DNA from: Opisthorchis felineus | Taxonomy: Eukaryota; Platyhelminthes; Trematoda; Opisthorchiida; Opisthorchiidae | Direction: 5' to 3' | NCBI GenBank assembly: GCA_004794785.1 | Contig: SJOL01009893.1 | Span: 472,393 to 536,392, forward strand | DNA: 64,000 nucleotides | Part shown: positions 50,735 through 61,975 of the stretch, piece after piece | Layout: the number at the start of each line of letters is the position of its first letter | Numbering within the stretch: position 1 is the stretch's first letter | Program-made: the position numbers and the translations under genes | The notes under the pieces: model-generated | The model's input: only the letters and a program-made list of their open reading frames with translations | Told to the model about the DNA's origin: nothing | Databases searched by the model: none

Positions 50735-52234
50735 CTTTTGTCGTCTGGGTTGTATATCAACAATTTTTCGTAAATCTAACCAATACACTCTATTTTTTTG
50801 CCGTTAGGACCAAGTAAATTCCTTAGGCTCGTATGACCTAACTCGTGATTTGTGTATCTCAATTGCCGTAGAAAAGAACTGGCCTTAGGCTATGTTCAAA
50901 ACTTGTAATCTTTCATTCAGTTTCAGACCAGCGTTTAACCCGGGGGAAAACAGTTTAGTGTTTCTGCCTTGACTGTCGTTTTTCCGACAAACACCAAGTT
51001 TCAAGCTTTCTTGAATATCTACTTGAGTCTTCCTGCTTTCTGATCTGAAGTTGAGTAGAACTGGTCGAGGATGCTCCAAGCCTATTCCGAGACAAACATA
51101 CCATATGATGGAAAAAGTTGAACTGCGCCACTCAGAACTCACACCAACTGGTTACGCACTGATGTCAATACACTGTACCGAAACTTCCGAGAATCGGTCT
51201 GAGAAAGGTGAACAGACAGTAACCAACACACACTCACCGGCACACCAATCTGCTGTCCACTGCAGTCGAATCTGAGATCCATTATTCTTGATCTCCATAG
51301 AGGGGAGTCGGAAAGGGCACATTTTCAACTTAGAGACAGTCAAAATTTAGGTACATGGTAATACAACACAATAAGCGGGAGAACCCTCGTAAACATGGAC
51401 TCCACGACCACTGTCGAAGTGAGCGCAATCTACGCACCACTTCGTGCTAGCAGCGGTGGGTTTATCGAGAACATTTAAATGAGGATGATTGTTAGTTAAA
51501 CGAATCGAGAAGCAGAAGTCCGACCAGAATAGCATCGGCACGGGACGAGCTGAGAACACAACACCAGGGTGAAAATAAATCGAATCACCTAGCCAAACGA
51601 TCATTCGTAAAAGTAAGGCAATCGGATCCACCAACTCACCTAACAGCTTCACCACACGATGACTCAATGGCGCTGTCACTGACCAGTGATGAAATAACTG
51701 TAATGAAATCTCCAAGCTAAGTGAACAAACTAACGGCCGTCTGAACACGACATTGTGGAAGCGGAAAACACTTGTGTCACACTTACACATTGTTGTCGTT
51801 TGGACAGTAGGAACGGGTTTAGTGTCCGGCTTGTTTTACGGGCGTTAATATTGTACGGTACACGTCGACATGATCGACTCCGTTGGCAAGGGCAGACATA
51901 TTGCCGTTCAACGTGCTCCGTACTACAAAACTGGACGTTTTAAAAAAGGCAGTCCAAATGACTACCCCGGTTATTTTTAATTCATCGTTTTGTCAGTGAA
52001 CAGACTTTTCATCTTCGGTTAAATAAGAGCCACGGTAAGTGGTGGGCACAAATAAGTTCCAGATAGCACCTCTCATAATTGTCAAATAAGAGAGCAAATT
52101 ATCTTGTCTAATCCATGGTTGAAAATTTGAAGCGGTCATTCAAGATTATTTCTCCGTCGTGGACATTCACTGTCAGAAATAAGCACGTTGCTCGACAGTG
52201 CTCATAATCAAACTGTAAGAAAATACATTGATGG
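50735..52234. other. intergenic, unassigned open frames
   Basis: The minus frame at 51347-51790 (147 codons) is the longest. I recognise no domain. A donor-like GTGAGT lies inside it on the minus strand at about 51643. Confidence 0.3.
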
Positions 52235-52699
52235 TCATAGCGATGCTATCCATCGTGATTGGAGGTAGACCCGGAACACCAATAAAATACTGTAATATTC
52301 CCTCTCTAGACACTGTTTACTCTTCCGAACTGACTGAATTTCGTCTGGAAAAGATGTGGGTTTAAGCGCAAATTCGATTTCAGTCACATCATCCTCCTCA
52401 ACATTCCAAATTGACACCACTGCTTTGAACTCCACATTTTCTTGCCGAATACAAATACGGCTAACTCTAGGATGATCTTAAATTTGGTTTCAACTGCAAA
52501 CCGCATGCACCCAGTCATATTTTCTGGGGGACGCAAATCAGTTCTCCATTGCTCCCGAACATGTTTTTTTTCAAATGATTTCATCAAGTGCGCGGGATGG
52601 AATCCGAATCCGTTGTGGCTTCTGAACAAGGCGCCATCTGTTGACAAGTTCAACATTACTTTTATTCGAGGGAGTTTTGAGTAGGATATTTCTGAACAG
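52235..52699 (-). pseudogene. possible minus-strand exon or frameshifted coding remnant
   Basis: An acceptor-like TTTCTTTCTGCCCCAG ends at 52700 (minus), then an open frame reads CSEISYSKLPRIKVMLNLST, then DGALFRSHNGFGFH. The pattern hydrophobic-x-hydrophobic-x-Ser-Thr-Asp-Gly...Gly-Phe vaguely recalls the end of a CUB domain. Further on, FKIILELAVFVF continues in the next frame as NVEFKAVVSIWNVEEDDVTE after a one-base slip in an A-run near 52440. Both frames look protein-like (amphipathic, few rare residues), but I cannot name the gene. It could be a decayed host gene, an unannotated exon or chance. Confidence 0.3.
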
Positions 52700-54056
52700 C
52701 TGGGGCAGAAAGAAATTAGCATAAACCAAAAGGCTTTACGTTGTTTTCCGTTTTTCTGGAACAAGAAGTGGTGCAGTCGAGTTACGGAAAAAGAAATAGA
52801 AAGGCTGCTTCACTGAGTTCATTTAGCATAGATGCGAGTAAATATCCGAAGGTGACCTTTGTAAACAGAGTTAAAAAATACCAAGGCCACGAACAGTCAA
52901 CAATTCATGATAATTTTACCCTGTCCTCTTTCTCGGTCGGTCATCATTTCTTCAAAATGTTACTTGTTACCTTTCATTCTTGTGAAATGATTCAATCCCT
53001 CTCCGAAATCACCCAGCCTAGTCATTGGGCCCACAGGTCTTTCATTTAGTACTCTAAAATTCCAAAAAGTCTCCATAGTTCAAAATCCGTAAAACAAGGC
53101 GTAAATTCCTCACCAAGATCCTCTCATAACAATATCTACTTCCGCCGTGACCTTCTAGAGAGTAGCATCTTTCAAATCAACCTCATGTATCGCTGACCGG
53201 AAGGCTGATCCGACGTTGCCTGAGCCACAAGTTGCTATCAATATGTCCCAGTTCTGTTTTTTTTTGTCGATGAAGCATGCGCTTCGGAAGTATTACAATA
53301 AGTCGATTACCTGAATCGATGTTTGATATTATTGTAGCGTGGGATGTCAGGAGGTCAGCGGTATTCGATGCTCGCGAGGATGTGGTGACGGCACACGCCG
53401 GTTCTGAAATGTGCAGATATGGAAATTGGTATTAGTGAATCCACACGGCACACAAAGCACACATTCGCACAGGTTGGGTGATACAGGGGAGAAGACCGGC
53501 GCGTAACAACAACACACGTGTATTGTAAACGAAACCGAAACCGGATGTGTACAAAGGTCAAACAACATGGTATGGAAACAGTCAATGGGTTTCGTCGGGT
53601 ATACCTGTAATAGAGAGGAGAGATGCACATGTATTAGGTCATATGATAAACACGTGTAAGCAAGCACAGTCTAGTTTCAATTGGGTTACATTATAGGCGT
53701 CCAAATTGCCCGCTGTCACGGAGATATTCTTTAGTTCACCATGTATGGACAGACAAAGCTTGTGCGTGATACACCACCCGCAATAGATTTTTCCATTTAC
53801 CCTGGTTTAGCAGGCTCGCTTTTCGGATCCACTTCTTGTAATTCTGAAGAATTAAGATCTCTTACAGGATGCACATTCCATGTACACTGTCACGAGGAGC
53901 ACCACTATGGTATTCTGAATGAGCTATGGGGTTTTATGTCACAACATTATCTTTCAGCTCTGACCCTCTTTCAGTGACTGTCTGTCATGGCACCCGAAGG
54001 AAGCACAAGGGCCAAGATACTAACAGGTTGTCATAACCTAGACAAGAGCACTCGAG
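52700..54056. other. intergenic, nothing recognised
   Basis: Short frames on both strands without motifs. Confidence 0.4.
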
Positions 54057-54605
54057 ATTCACGGATTCACGGATTGATACACAGGATCGAGGCTCTTGCC
54101 CAAGTTTCCCGGGCCGGTTTTCTTCTTGTCGTTCAGCGATTGTCGTACACCTGAAAGGCACAGGCGAACAAAGGGTGTAGCACTGCTCTTTAAGTCCTTA
54201 GCGCAGGGCAGTATGTTTGCCGGCACGAAGACTCACATAAGAAAGTGTCTAATAGTGCTTTGAACTGGGTTCTAGGAGGAGCGTGGACAACCGTCGGAGG
54301 GGGGTTATTCCACGCAGCTGCTACACGAAATGAGAAAAAAAGCTGCCTAATGAAAGTGTGCGCTCTGAGCTTGAAAATCTTTCTACCATGTCCCAGCCGT
54401 GTTTACTGGATCAACGGTGAAAATTCTGTTGGCCAAACCCTGTTCAACCAAGGCATGAATAAGGATTAGGCCCCCTCGGGGGCGACGATACTCGAAGGGA
54501 AAGAGGTCAAGCACCGCGAGATGCGTTTCGCAGTCCACGGATTTAAGGCCGGCAGCCATTTTCGTAGCACCTCGTTGGACACGCTTGATGAAGGTTACGT
54601 CCTTC
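54057..54605 (-). mobile_element. CR1-like non-LTR retrotransposon, 3' end (copy 1)
   Basis: Minus-strand C-terminal end of a LINE ORF2, downstream of the RT core. In order it shows [19 protein letters not shown] (from 54605), [55 protein letters not shown] and TQFKALLDTFL. Family members share LxLxxLxxRRxRGDL, then FSxRVVxxWNxLP and FKxxLD (recalled CR1/Jockey pattern). At least one stop breaks the middle. The element ends on the minus strand in repeated AATCCGTG octamers (54057-54082), as expected of CR1/L2-type 3' termini. Confidence 0.75.
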
Positions 54606-54614
54606 GTGCTTTGG

Positions 54615-54680
54615 TTGGTTTCGAACTATGGACATTCCGGTCAGTAAGTTCGTACTTTAGCCACCGAGCTGCCTCGAGAT
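54615..54680 (-). mobile_element. tRNA-derived SINE head, family 1, fragment
   Basis: On the minus strand: box-A-like GCTCGGTGGCTAAAGT, then CGAACTTACTGACCGGAATG and box-B-like ATAGTTCGAAACC. This matches 38101-38165 and 55101-55160. It abuts the LINE fragment, either by insertion or as a composite. Confidence 0.6.
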
Positions 54681-55094
54681 CTCCTGCCTACTAGGCGACG
54701 GTATGAGAAGAGAAACCAGCGCCATGCAGTGTCCCACAAACTCGTTTAGAACGGTTTAGCATCAGCAAGGAATAGTTTGTATGACATATTAACAATCGTG
54801 TATAGAAACAAACAAGCAAAAAGTAGTCTTTGCCGGTAGATTTAGATTTTTACTCATAAAATTTTCGGAGGATTATTACAAACGCATCTACTAAAGGTGA
54901 AGAAATGAGAGGAACCTATCAACATCAAAACATACTACGTACACACTACATACTGCACACTCCACGTAGGTGGTCATAAAAACCTCCATGGAGGGAATCG
55001 GTCCAGTTCCATAAGAATAACGTAATCAAGCCAGAAATACACACGTTGATGCTGACGGAAGAAGGAGATTGCTACCACAGTTCATGACACACAG

Positions 55095-55285
55095 GGAGCG
55101 AGATGGGTCAGTGTTTAAAGCGCAAATTTACTGACCGGAAGGTCCGTCGTTTGAATCCAACTACTGCATCTTGACTTCCCCTGCCTAGGCTTGAGCAACA
55201 AGGCAGTATCTTAGCCCTCGCGCTTCCTTCGGGCTGCATGGCAGCTAGGCACCGAAGGGGTGCTGCAGCTGGACGACCATCTTAT
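55095..55285 (+). mobile_element. tRNA-derived SINE, family 1
   Basis: Box-A-like GGGTCAGTGTTTAAAGCGC (55105-55123), ATTTACTGACCGGAAGGTCC, box-B-like GTCGTTTGAATCC, then the body with GCCCTCGCGCTTCCTTCGGG and GCAGCTAGGC. Aligns with 38101-38290. Confidence 0.75.
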
Positions 55286-56871
55286 TTTTATCATTACACA
55301 CCGACCCAATGCCAAAACACATGAGCAGTTTTCACCAGCCTCTGTGCACCAAACCAGGAAGGACGCAAGTTCGGATGGAAGAACGTTCGCATTCCAGTGC
55401 AAGCAATGCCAAGGAAGGAACGCGAATTTCGGGAAGACACCAGCAGAAAACATACTGACCCTGGGCCAAAGCCATAATCCTCTTATCAGTCTATGTAAGA
55501 TTCAGCAATGGCTAATGAAAATTGAACTCCGGAGTTACAGTGCTGAAGAGCGCAAAAGAAATCGTGTGACGAGGCTGCAGGAGAAACAGGCGATTTGCAT
55601 TCTACCAGATAAATGCATCAAAATAAAATGCACCAAAAACTGGGGGGAAAGCACCCGGCCAACCGGACAAACACAAAGGGATCAACCATTGCAAGGAGAC
55701 AGAAGACCACAGTGAGCCGACTGGTCTGAAGAAAGCCGGACCGCAATACTGAGAACGAGCCGAGTAAAACATACAGAGAACTAACGAAAATATAGAGTGT
55801 TAGAGTAACCAACCAAGTTTGAGGAAGACACTCCACAATACAGCATGAATCGCAAGCGGGTAGATAAAATTACGAGGCGTTCAGTTCCATTTTGCTAACT
55901 AAACTGAGAGGTACCCGACACGAACAGGTAAGGAAAGTACTCCTGTCAAACCGCTAACCGATGATGTCTACCTGATTGGGCGCGAATTGTGTACATGCTG
56001 ACTGCGAATTTTTGCGGACTAATCAAAGGCCACCTAGCCATCGAGTAATCAATGCACCCGATCCACCAAAAACCCGCTAGGCATCCTGGTTCGCCACACC
56101 GTTCGCCATTCTGTTGCTGCGCCGTAGCTAGGTTTTGCCTTGGATAATATTCCGGCGATATAGATTCTGCCGTTCAACGAGTTTCGAGGTAACGCGTATG
56201 GGAAATGGTTTTGAGCCCCATGTCAATACCAGCATCAGCAGACAGGTAATGAGCAAAATGTAATGCGGTTTTGAGATAACAACGAATAAAAATGAGGACG
56301 AGCCTCGAATATGAACTCGTTAGCAAACGGATGAGAATATGAAAATACTTAGCGTCGATAAACTGAGGGTAGGACCGCAGTCCAATAATGAAAGAGAATA
56401 ACCGGTCAATTTAAACAAGGCCACCGGTCAGGCCGAAGTCTGCATGAGGGACTTTGTGATGACAACTTGAAACGAAAAATAGACAAATAACGTAACACGC
56501 CATTCGACAGAGCAACGACAACCACACACAACAAAGCCCCTCTACTCAAACAGATCTCACAGGCGAACAGCAAGCGGGGAAAGTGGGGTCGCGTTGACCA
56601 TTGATGGTTAGGTATTTTTCAAGACCCCATCATTATAGGTACAATCCAGAGAAAAATTCGGCTTAACTAAACCTCCCATTATCATTACGATCCTAAGCAG
56701 CCAAGCATTTTGTATAATCGCATAGTTTCTTTGATCCAGCACATTTTCATGTGCACAGTACGTTTGGGCCATCTGGTACACCTAAACAAAATGAGCGGAA
56801 CTGTTGTCAATGTGTTGTAATATTGGTAGCTCGGGTGCATTGATTGGTAACTGATCAGGTGGCTGTTGATC
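55286..56871. other. intergenic, one unassigned open frame
   Basis: The + frame 55260-55715 (151 codons) starts inside the SINE and has no motif. The stretch 56841-56871 repeats a block (TGATCAGGTGGCTGTT) found in the inner part of the palindrome arms at 57511-57526. Confidence 0.4.
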
Positions 56872-57595
56872 TCCGTAGCACTTTGATCGTGCTAGTTCCG
56901 GCATGGCCGCTTCTGCGTCGGATAATTCCCACTGGCGCTGCAAAATGTAACACCCAATTGCTGATTTTATTTCACCTGTTCTGAGTGTAGCCCTGACGTT
57001 TCCCCCAGAGTTCTTTGGGCTCACTGGCTAAGTGGACAGTGTTTGTTTTGTGAAATTAATTTTCCACACTATCCCCCGTTTTTTCGCCCTCCGACGTCCG
57101 ATTGCTGAACGATCAACATATCTTTTCTTTGCGTCAGTTTGCTCCGATGAATCCTATGGCCGCTCTGATTGGCCTAAAAACACTGATTCGCCAAGTCAGT
57201 TTGCCTGCTGAAATTCGGAGAGGACACCTCAGTACCTCGGTTTTCAAGAAACAATTGTAAATCGTGGGATATATCTTGGCGACTGGCCAGGAGATTCAGA
57301 CAGGCCAGACGTGAGACTTTACCACGAGTGGCCCTCTATGGCACGTAGTCAACAGTAAGAGTGGAACGTGATCTGGGGGGAACTTCCTACGTACCCAGAG
57401 TGAAGATATTCAGTGACGGAGCGTAATCCAGGAAGATTGTGAAAACATTTTACTCGCTAGTGCGCACAAGCATGCGTACTAAGGCCTGTCTAGTTCCGCG
57501 CACCGGTAATTGATCAGGTGGCTGTTAATCTGTTTGCCGAACTTGGCAACTGATTTGCAAACGTTTCGTCACCATTCGAGGAGACATCTTTAGTG
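56872..57595 (+). repeat. left arm of a large inverted repeat
   Basis: 724-bp arm whose reverse complement is 57633-58356, with pair coordinates always summing to 115228, so there are no net indels. In the outer 620 bp I found one mismatch (57276 versus 57952). In 57497-57595 there are nine, eight of them transitions. On the minus strand the outer end encodes an open frame (56782-57024) starting MSPKNSGGNVRATLRTGEIK, which I do not recognise. Confidence 0.97.
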
Positions 57596-57632
57596 CTTCC
57601 CAACAGCGCACCCAAAATCGCACCCAACAGCC
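57596..57632. other. 37-bp spacer between the palindrome arms
   Basis: Unpaired centre, C/A-rich, with a short direct repeat (CAACAGCGCACCC and, 14 bases on, TCGCACCCAACAG). Confidence 0.9.
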
Positions 57633-58356
57633 CACTGAAGATGTCTTCCCGGATGATAACGAAACGTTTGCAAATCAATTGCCAAGTTCGGCAAACAGAT
57701 TAACAGCCACCTGATCAATTACCAGTGCCCGGAACTAGACAGGCCTTAGTACGCATGCTTGTGCGCACTAGCGAGTAAAATGTTTTCACAATCTTCCTGG
57801 ATTACGCTCCGTCACTGAATATCTTCACTCTGGGTACGTAGGAAGTTCCCCCCAGATCACGTTCCACTCTTACTGTTGACTACGTGCCATAGAGGGCCAC
57901 TCGTGGTAAAGTCTCACGTCTGGCCTGTCTGAATCTCCTGGCCAGTCGCCAGGATATATCCCACGATTTACAATTGTTTCTTGAAAACCGAGGTACTGAG
58001 GTGTCCTCTCCGAATTTCAGCAGGCAAACTGACTTGGCGAATCAGTGTTTTTAGGCCAATCAGAGCGGCCATAGGATTCATCGGAGCAAACTGACGCAAA
58101 GAAAAGATATGTTGATCGTTCAGCAATCGGACGTCGGAGGGCGAAAAAACGGGGGATAGTGTGGAAAATTAATTTCACAAAACAAACACTGTCCACTTAG
58201 CCAGTGAGCCCAAAGAACTCTGGGGGAAACGTCAGGGCTACACTCAGAACAGGTGAAATAAAATCAGCAATTGGGTGTTACATTTTGCAGCGCCAGTGGG
58301 AATTATCCGACGCAGAAGCGGCCATGCCGGAACTAGCACGATCAAAGTGCTACGGA
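57633..58356 (+). repeat. right arm of a large inverted repeat
   Basis: Reverse complement of 56872-57595. Its inner end begins with CACTGAAGATGTC, then GATAACGAAACGTTTGC, the hairpin repeat also seen at 26271-26350. Its outer end carries the + copy of the MSPKNSGGN frame (58204 on), identical to the left copy until both diverge at the arm boundary. Confidence 0.97.
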
Positions 58357-60091
58357 TATCTGGGGGCAGAGAAACATAGTTATTATGTTTTTCTGTATTT
58401 TGGAGGACATATCAAGCTCATGCAAGATCAAACCGCCATGATTTGAATATGGTGGTCAACAACGCTGCAGGGGAAGGCAAAACTAAGGCCCATGATAAGA
58501 AAACTGCAAACTGAGGGACCAGAACAGGGACCTGGTGAAAAAGCAGTGTTGAAGTGATCCGGTCGATTTGAACTAAAACCGAAAACCATTGCTGCGGCTA
58601 CTTGGCCTTGGACAGTTGGGTTTATGGTCATGTTCACAAAATGCGTCAGTGAAGAGGATAAAGTGAGTGAATTCGCATCGCAGTTATACGGTAGCTAAAG
58701 TATCCGAGTTGCAGTGAACAGTGAAAATGTATAGACTCACTGACGCCGCTGTTAGAGCGGAGTCGCGTGTAAAAGTTCCATGGGGGGGTGAGTTAGTGCT
58801 AACGCACAAGGCAGAACGCAAACTGTACAGGAAATTGCTGACTTTGTGGGGAGCACAAGCTGAAACTGCACCGAGATTGTTAGGTTCAAAGGAAAGGTTC
58901 CACAGATTGGAACGCACTAGTCCTAGGGGCGGCTCGGGCCCAGTGATGAATTTGTTCTTAGATGCAGACAAATCAACGCGTGGGCGGGAGGACACAGTCA
59001 AGAATAGTAAGGGAGTACTAAGGGCGTGCCGTCATACCGCGCATGGCAGTGCAGTGCCATCATTGCACTGACATACTTTGGTTTCTGGTCAGCCCCGTAA
59101 CGGAAGTCGGACCGGGGCCAGCCGGATTTCGGTTAACCAGGGAGATCCACAGGGGTAGAACGAAGTCTAAGTAGCATCATAGGTAGTTTCGGTTTGGCTG
59201 AGGTTCCCTTTGGGTGCAAACCACACACAAGGTGGAGTGGTTATCGACCATACAGGACATTCGAAATTTGATAAGAGGAAGGATTGCGACAATATCAATA
59301 AGTACCGTTGAGTTTGAGGAAGTATCAAATAGGATGTCCACTGATAGAAAAAATAATGACGTGTACTACATTTGGGGTGGTGACAACAAGTAGCTAAATG
59401 AAACAGGATAGGGGCGGATCCATGCTTAGTAGTCTAGCAATCAAAGAAGGGCTAAGTTGCCTGGTATTCAAGGACTGCCTAGAAGCCTACCAGTCAAGGA
59501 CTGGATAAGCTTGCCAAGATAGTACTGTCACAGTAATGAGACATTAAATGACTGTTATGTTTGCGGAGATGTGGTGTGATAAGAGAACTTTTTCCGTCTA
59601 CCAAACGATACGTTATTAGTGGCGAATAAAACCTGATTTCTTGCAAACACATCAGTTGTGCTCAGGCAAAGCTAACCCACCAATTACGGAAATAAACACC
59701 ACTGAGAGATGCCACATTCTACCAAGCTACGAGAGCAAACCAGCCGGTCCAAAACTTAAATGTGCACATTTAAGGGGTAGCATTTTTGGCGACGATTGGC
59801 GTCTTATTTGCTGTATCAAGCCCAGCCATTTCCCTGATTTGCAGAAAGCTTTGCTTGGTTCTGCGTAAGATTTTACACACTAGCTAGTGAGTTCCTCAGG
59901 GCTTCTACTCGTTTCCTCTTGTGCCGGCGATGAAATAAATCTTGGAAATAATGTTGCCTGTTCGTAGCACCCTAGGCGAATACAGTTAGGCCATGAAAAC
60001 TGTGTCAATGTGCTGTCGGCTATTATACTAACCTGCGAGTTATAGAAGAAATTGTCGTCTAAACAACACTCTGGGCATCATTTATCTTGTT
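58357..60091. other. intergenic, unassigned open frame
   Basis: 58366-58440 resembles 63526-63590 (GGACATATCAAGCTCATGCA versus GAACATATCAAGATGAAGCA), suggesting a shared repeat. The + frame 58721-59071 (116 codons) and the opposing frame on the minus strand have no motif I know. Confidence 0.35.
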
Positions 60092-60388
60092 GCCAAGTTT
60101 GACTGTCCCTCGAAATCAGTCCAATTAGGGTTCAAGTAGAACAGAAGGTTAGCGGAAGCTCGGGGTCGGCACCTACCTGATGAACCCCAAGAAGGGCGAA
60201 ACCGGTCTTGGGCTGTCGAAGAGTTTCCAGCAACCTTGTGAGTAGTTTCTATATGAAAATATACTGCTATATATCGAATATCGTACCAGATGAAATATGA
60301 GGGGGCCTGCGTGCAGCACATTCAGTTGAATAGTGTCGTAAACGAGAGATTTAGGTGAAAAACATGGATTTGCAGATGAGGTTATTTA
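60092..60388 (+). ncRNA. hammerhead ribozyme repeat, family 1, unit 1
   Basis: Full core in order: CTGATGA (60177-60183), stem II CCC/GGG (60185-60187 with 60194-60196), GAAA (60198-60201), two-base-pair stem III AC/GT around a CG loop (60201-60206), cleavage C at 60207. Stem I pairs 60172-60175 with 60209-60212 (three Watson-Crick pairs and one wobble); the pair next to the cleavage site is C-T, where the minus copy at 37045 has C-G. This is the minimal type I hammerhead with a tiny stem III known from Penelope-like elements, schistosome satellites and animal retrozymes. The base at 10.1 is A instead of G, which weakens stem II. Confidence 0.65.
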
Positions 60389-60490
60389 TCGAAATCAATC
60401 CTATTTGAGTTCAAGTAGAGCAAAAGGTTGAGGGAAACTCGGAGACTGCGACTAATTGACGAGTCCGAAGAAGGGCGAAACCTGTTTTAC
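60389..60490 (+). ncRNA. hammerhead ribozyme repeat, family 1, unit 2 (truncated, decayed core)
   Basis: Aligns without gaps to 60110-60211 at an offset of exactly 279 bp. The core reads TTGACGA (60456-60462) in place of CTGATGA; GAAA is at 60477-60480. Homology stops shortly after the cleavage position, as expected for a tandem unit that ends at its ribozyme. Confidence 0.65.
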
Positions 60491-61975
60491 ATAGGTTTTG
60501 CTTCGTTTTCGGTATTTTTTTGCTTGCCGCTTTAATACTGTAAAAGTCCGATTTTGCCTCATCTGGTATGCTTCCTACAAGTTAAGGAACAAACCTGGTA
60601 TTCAGTTTTTCAGCGACGGGCACAATATCATGCGGATAGACAAAGTGCCCAGGAAAGCTTACTGGCCAGGAACGTACGGGAGTGTTCACATTGCCGTTCT
60701 GTTTCACCCAGGCACAAAGAATGCATTGACGTTCAAGTAGCTGTGAGAAATTGCTACCAGCCACTTAAATAACATTCAGATGTGCAAACTCACATGATAG
60801 ACTGTGGAGTACTTGATCAGTGAAGCGTCGGAGGGATGCATTGATCACTCCAGAAGGTATCTGGTGAAATTCAAATGAAATGATTGGGGTAGTAATTGCT
60901 GCTCCGTGAGCGTCAACTTGGCTGTCGGGAATACGCTGATAAGCAAGAAGAACATGCGTTTGAGAAAATGTGGTGCAGCCATGCGAATTCTCGGGAAACT
61001 CGCAGAGGTGCCGGATTGGGCATCGACCGGAATTGTAGCAGTGTTCACTGCGAGACAGTCACCATGAGACCTCCAGTCTGCTGCGGATTTGCTCTGGACA
61101 TGTGGAGCAGGAAAGCCCAGGTGCCCTCAACTGTAGCATATGTTGGAACTCACCTTCAGAAACTTCCAGCCTCTTAAGGTTTTAGCCGGTGTGTAGGTGT
61201 ATTTGGAGAACCCTTTACCGCAAGCCACATAAAGCACGGTTAACGTATAACTAATTCAACACCCTATTGATGGAGACGAATGTTTACAACTAGAGTTAGC
61301 TAAACAGGTTGCCAACCTCTTCAATCGCGGCACGCGTGCTTCGAGGAATCCTTCGTCACCATGAGCAAGTTCCATCCATCAATGTTATTTTCTCACTGGC
61401 CGAACCTAAGAATATATTCGTTCAGCTGTTTATTTGCCAGGAAGAACACTACAGCCACTCGTCTGTCCACTAAACATTGACAAGCTAATCCCAGACTCCA
61501 CCATGAAAACTAATTACCAGGCACGCACCTTATTTCATCTGGAGTTGACCCGTAAGCACGGATTCATGCTGGTAAATTGCTCTCGTCAGGTGGATCAGGA
61601 GCTAAGACAAGTGTCGTACTCCAACACACACAAGCAACAGTGCTAACTTAGCAGTACGGGAATCAGCAAATCTCCATGTTCCAGTTTCTCTCGATAAAAT
61701 GGAATATACCAAGATAACGCTTTGGATATGTGGCGGCTCCACCTAGCCTAATTTACCTTTCACCCACTTCGCTCAGTTGGATTGGTAGAGGTACACTAAA
61801 CATTTTCCATCAATTTCGTTGACGCTCCTACAACCTGCATCACGAGCGCCACTCACTTGAAGTAAACTGAAATTATTTTAGCCGAATCTATGGGTTTTTC
61901 GAAGTTTCGAATTTTACGAGGAGTTAGCCCAATTCGTTCGCACGTTTCGGTGGTATGTTGCTCATAGTATGTTGT
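60491..61975. other. intergenic, nothing recognised
   Basis: Overlapping short frames on both strands at 60498-61177, none with a motif I recognise. Confidence 0.35.

Noticed and set aside
55260..55715. 151-codon open frame as a gene
   Set aside because: Its start lies in a SINE and it has no recognisable domain or splice context.
56782..58446. The duplicated MSPKNSGGN frame as a gene pair
   Set aside because: It is identical only because it lies in the palindrome arms, and its ends run out at different stops in unrelated flanks; no known domain.
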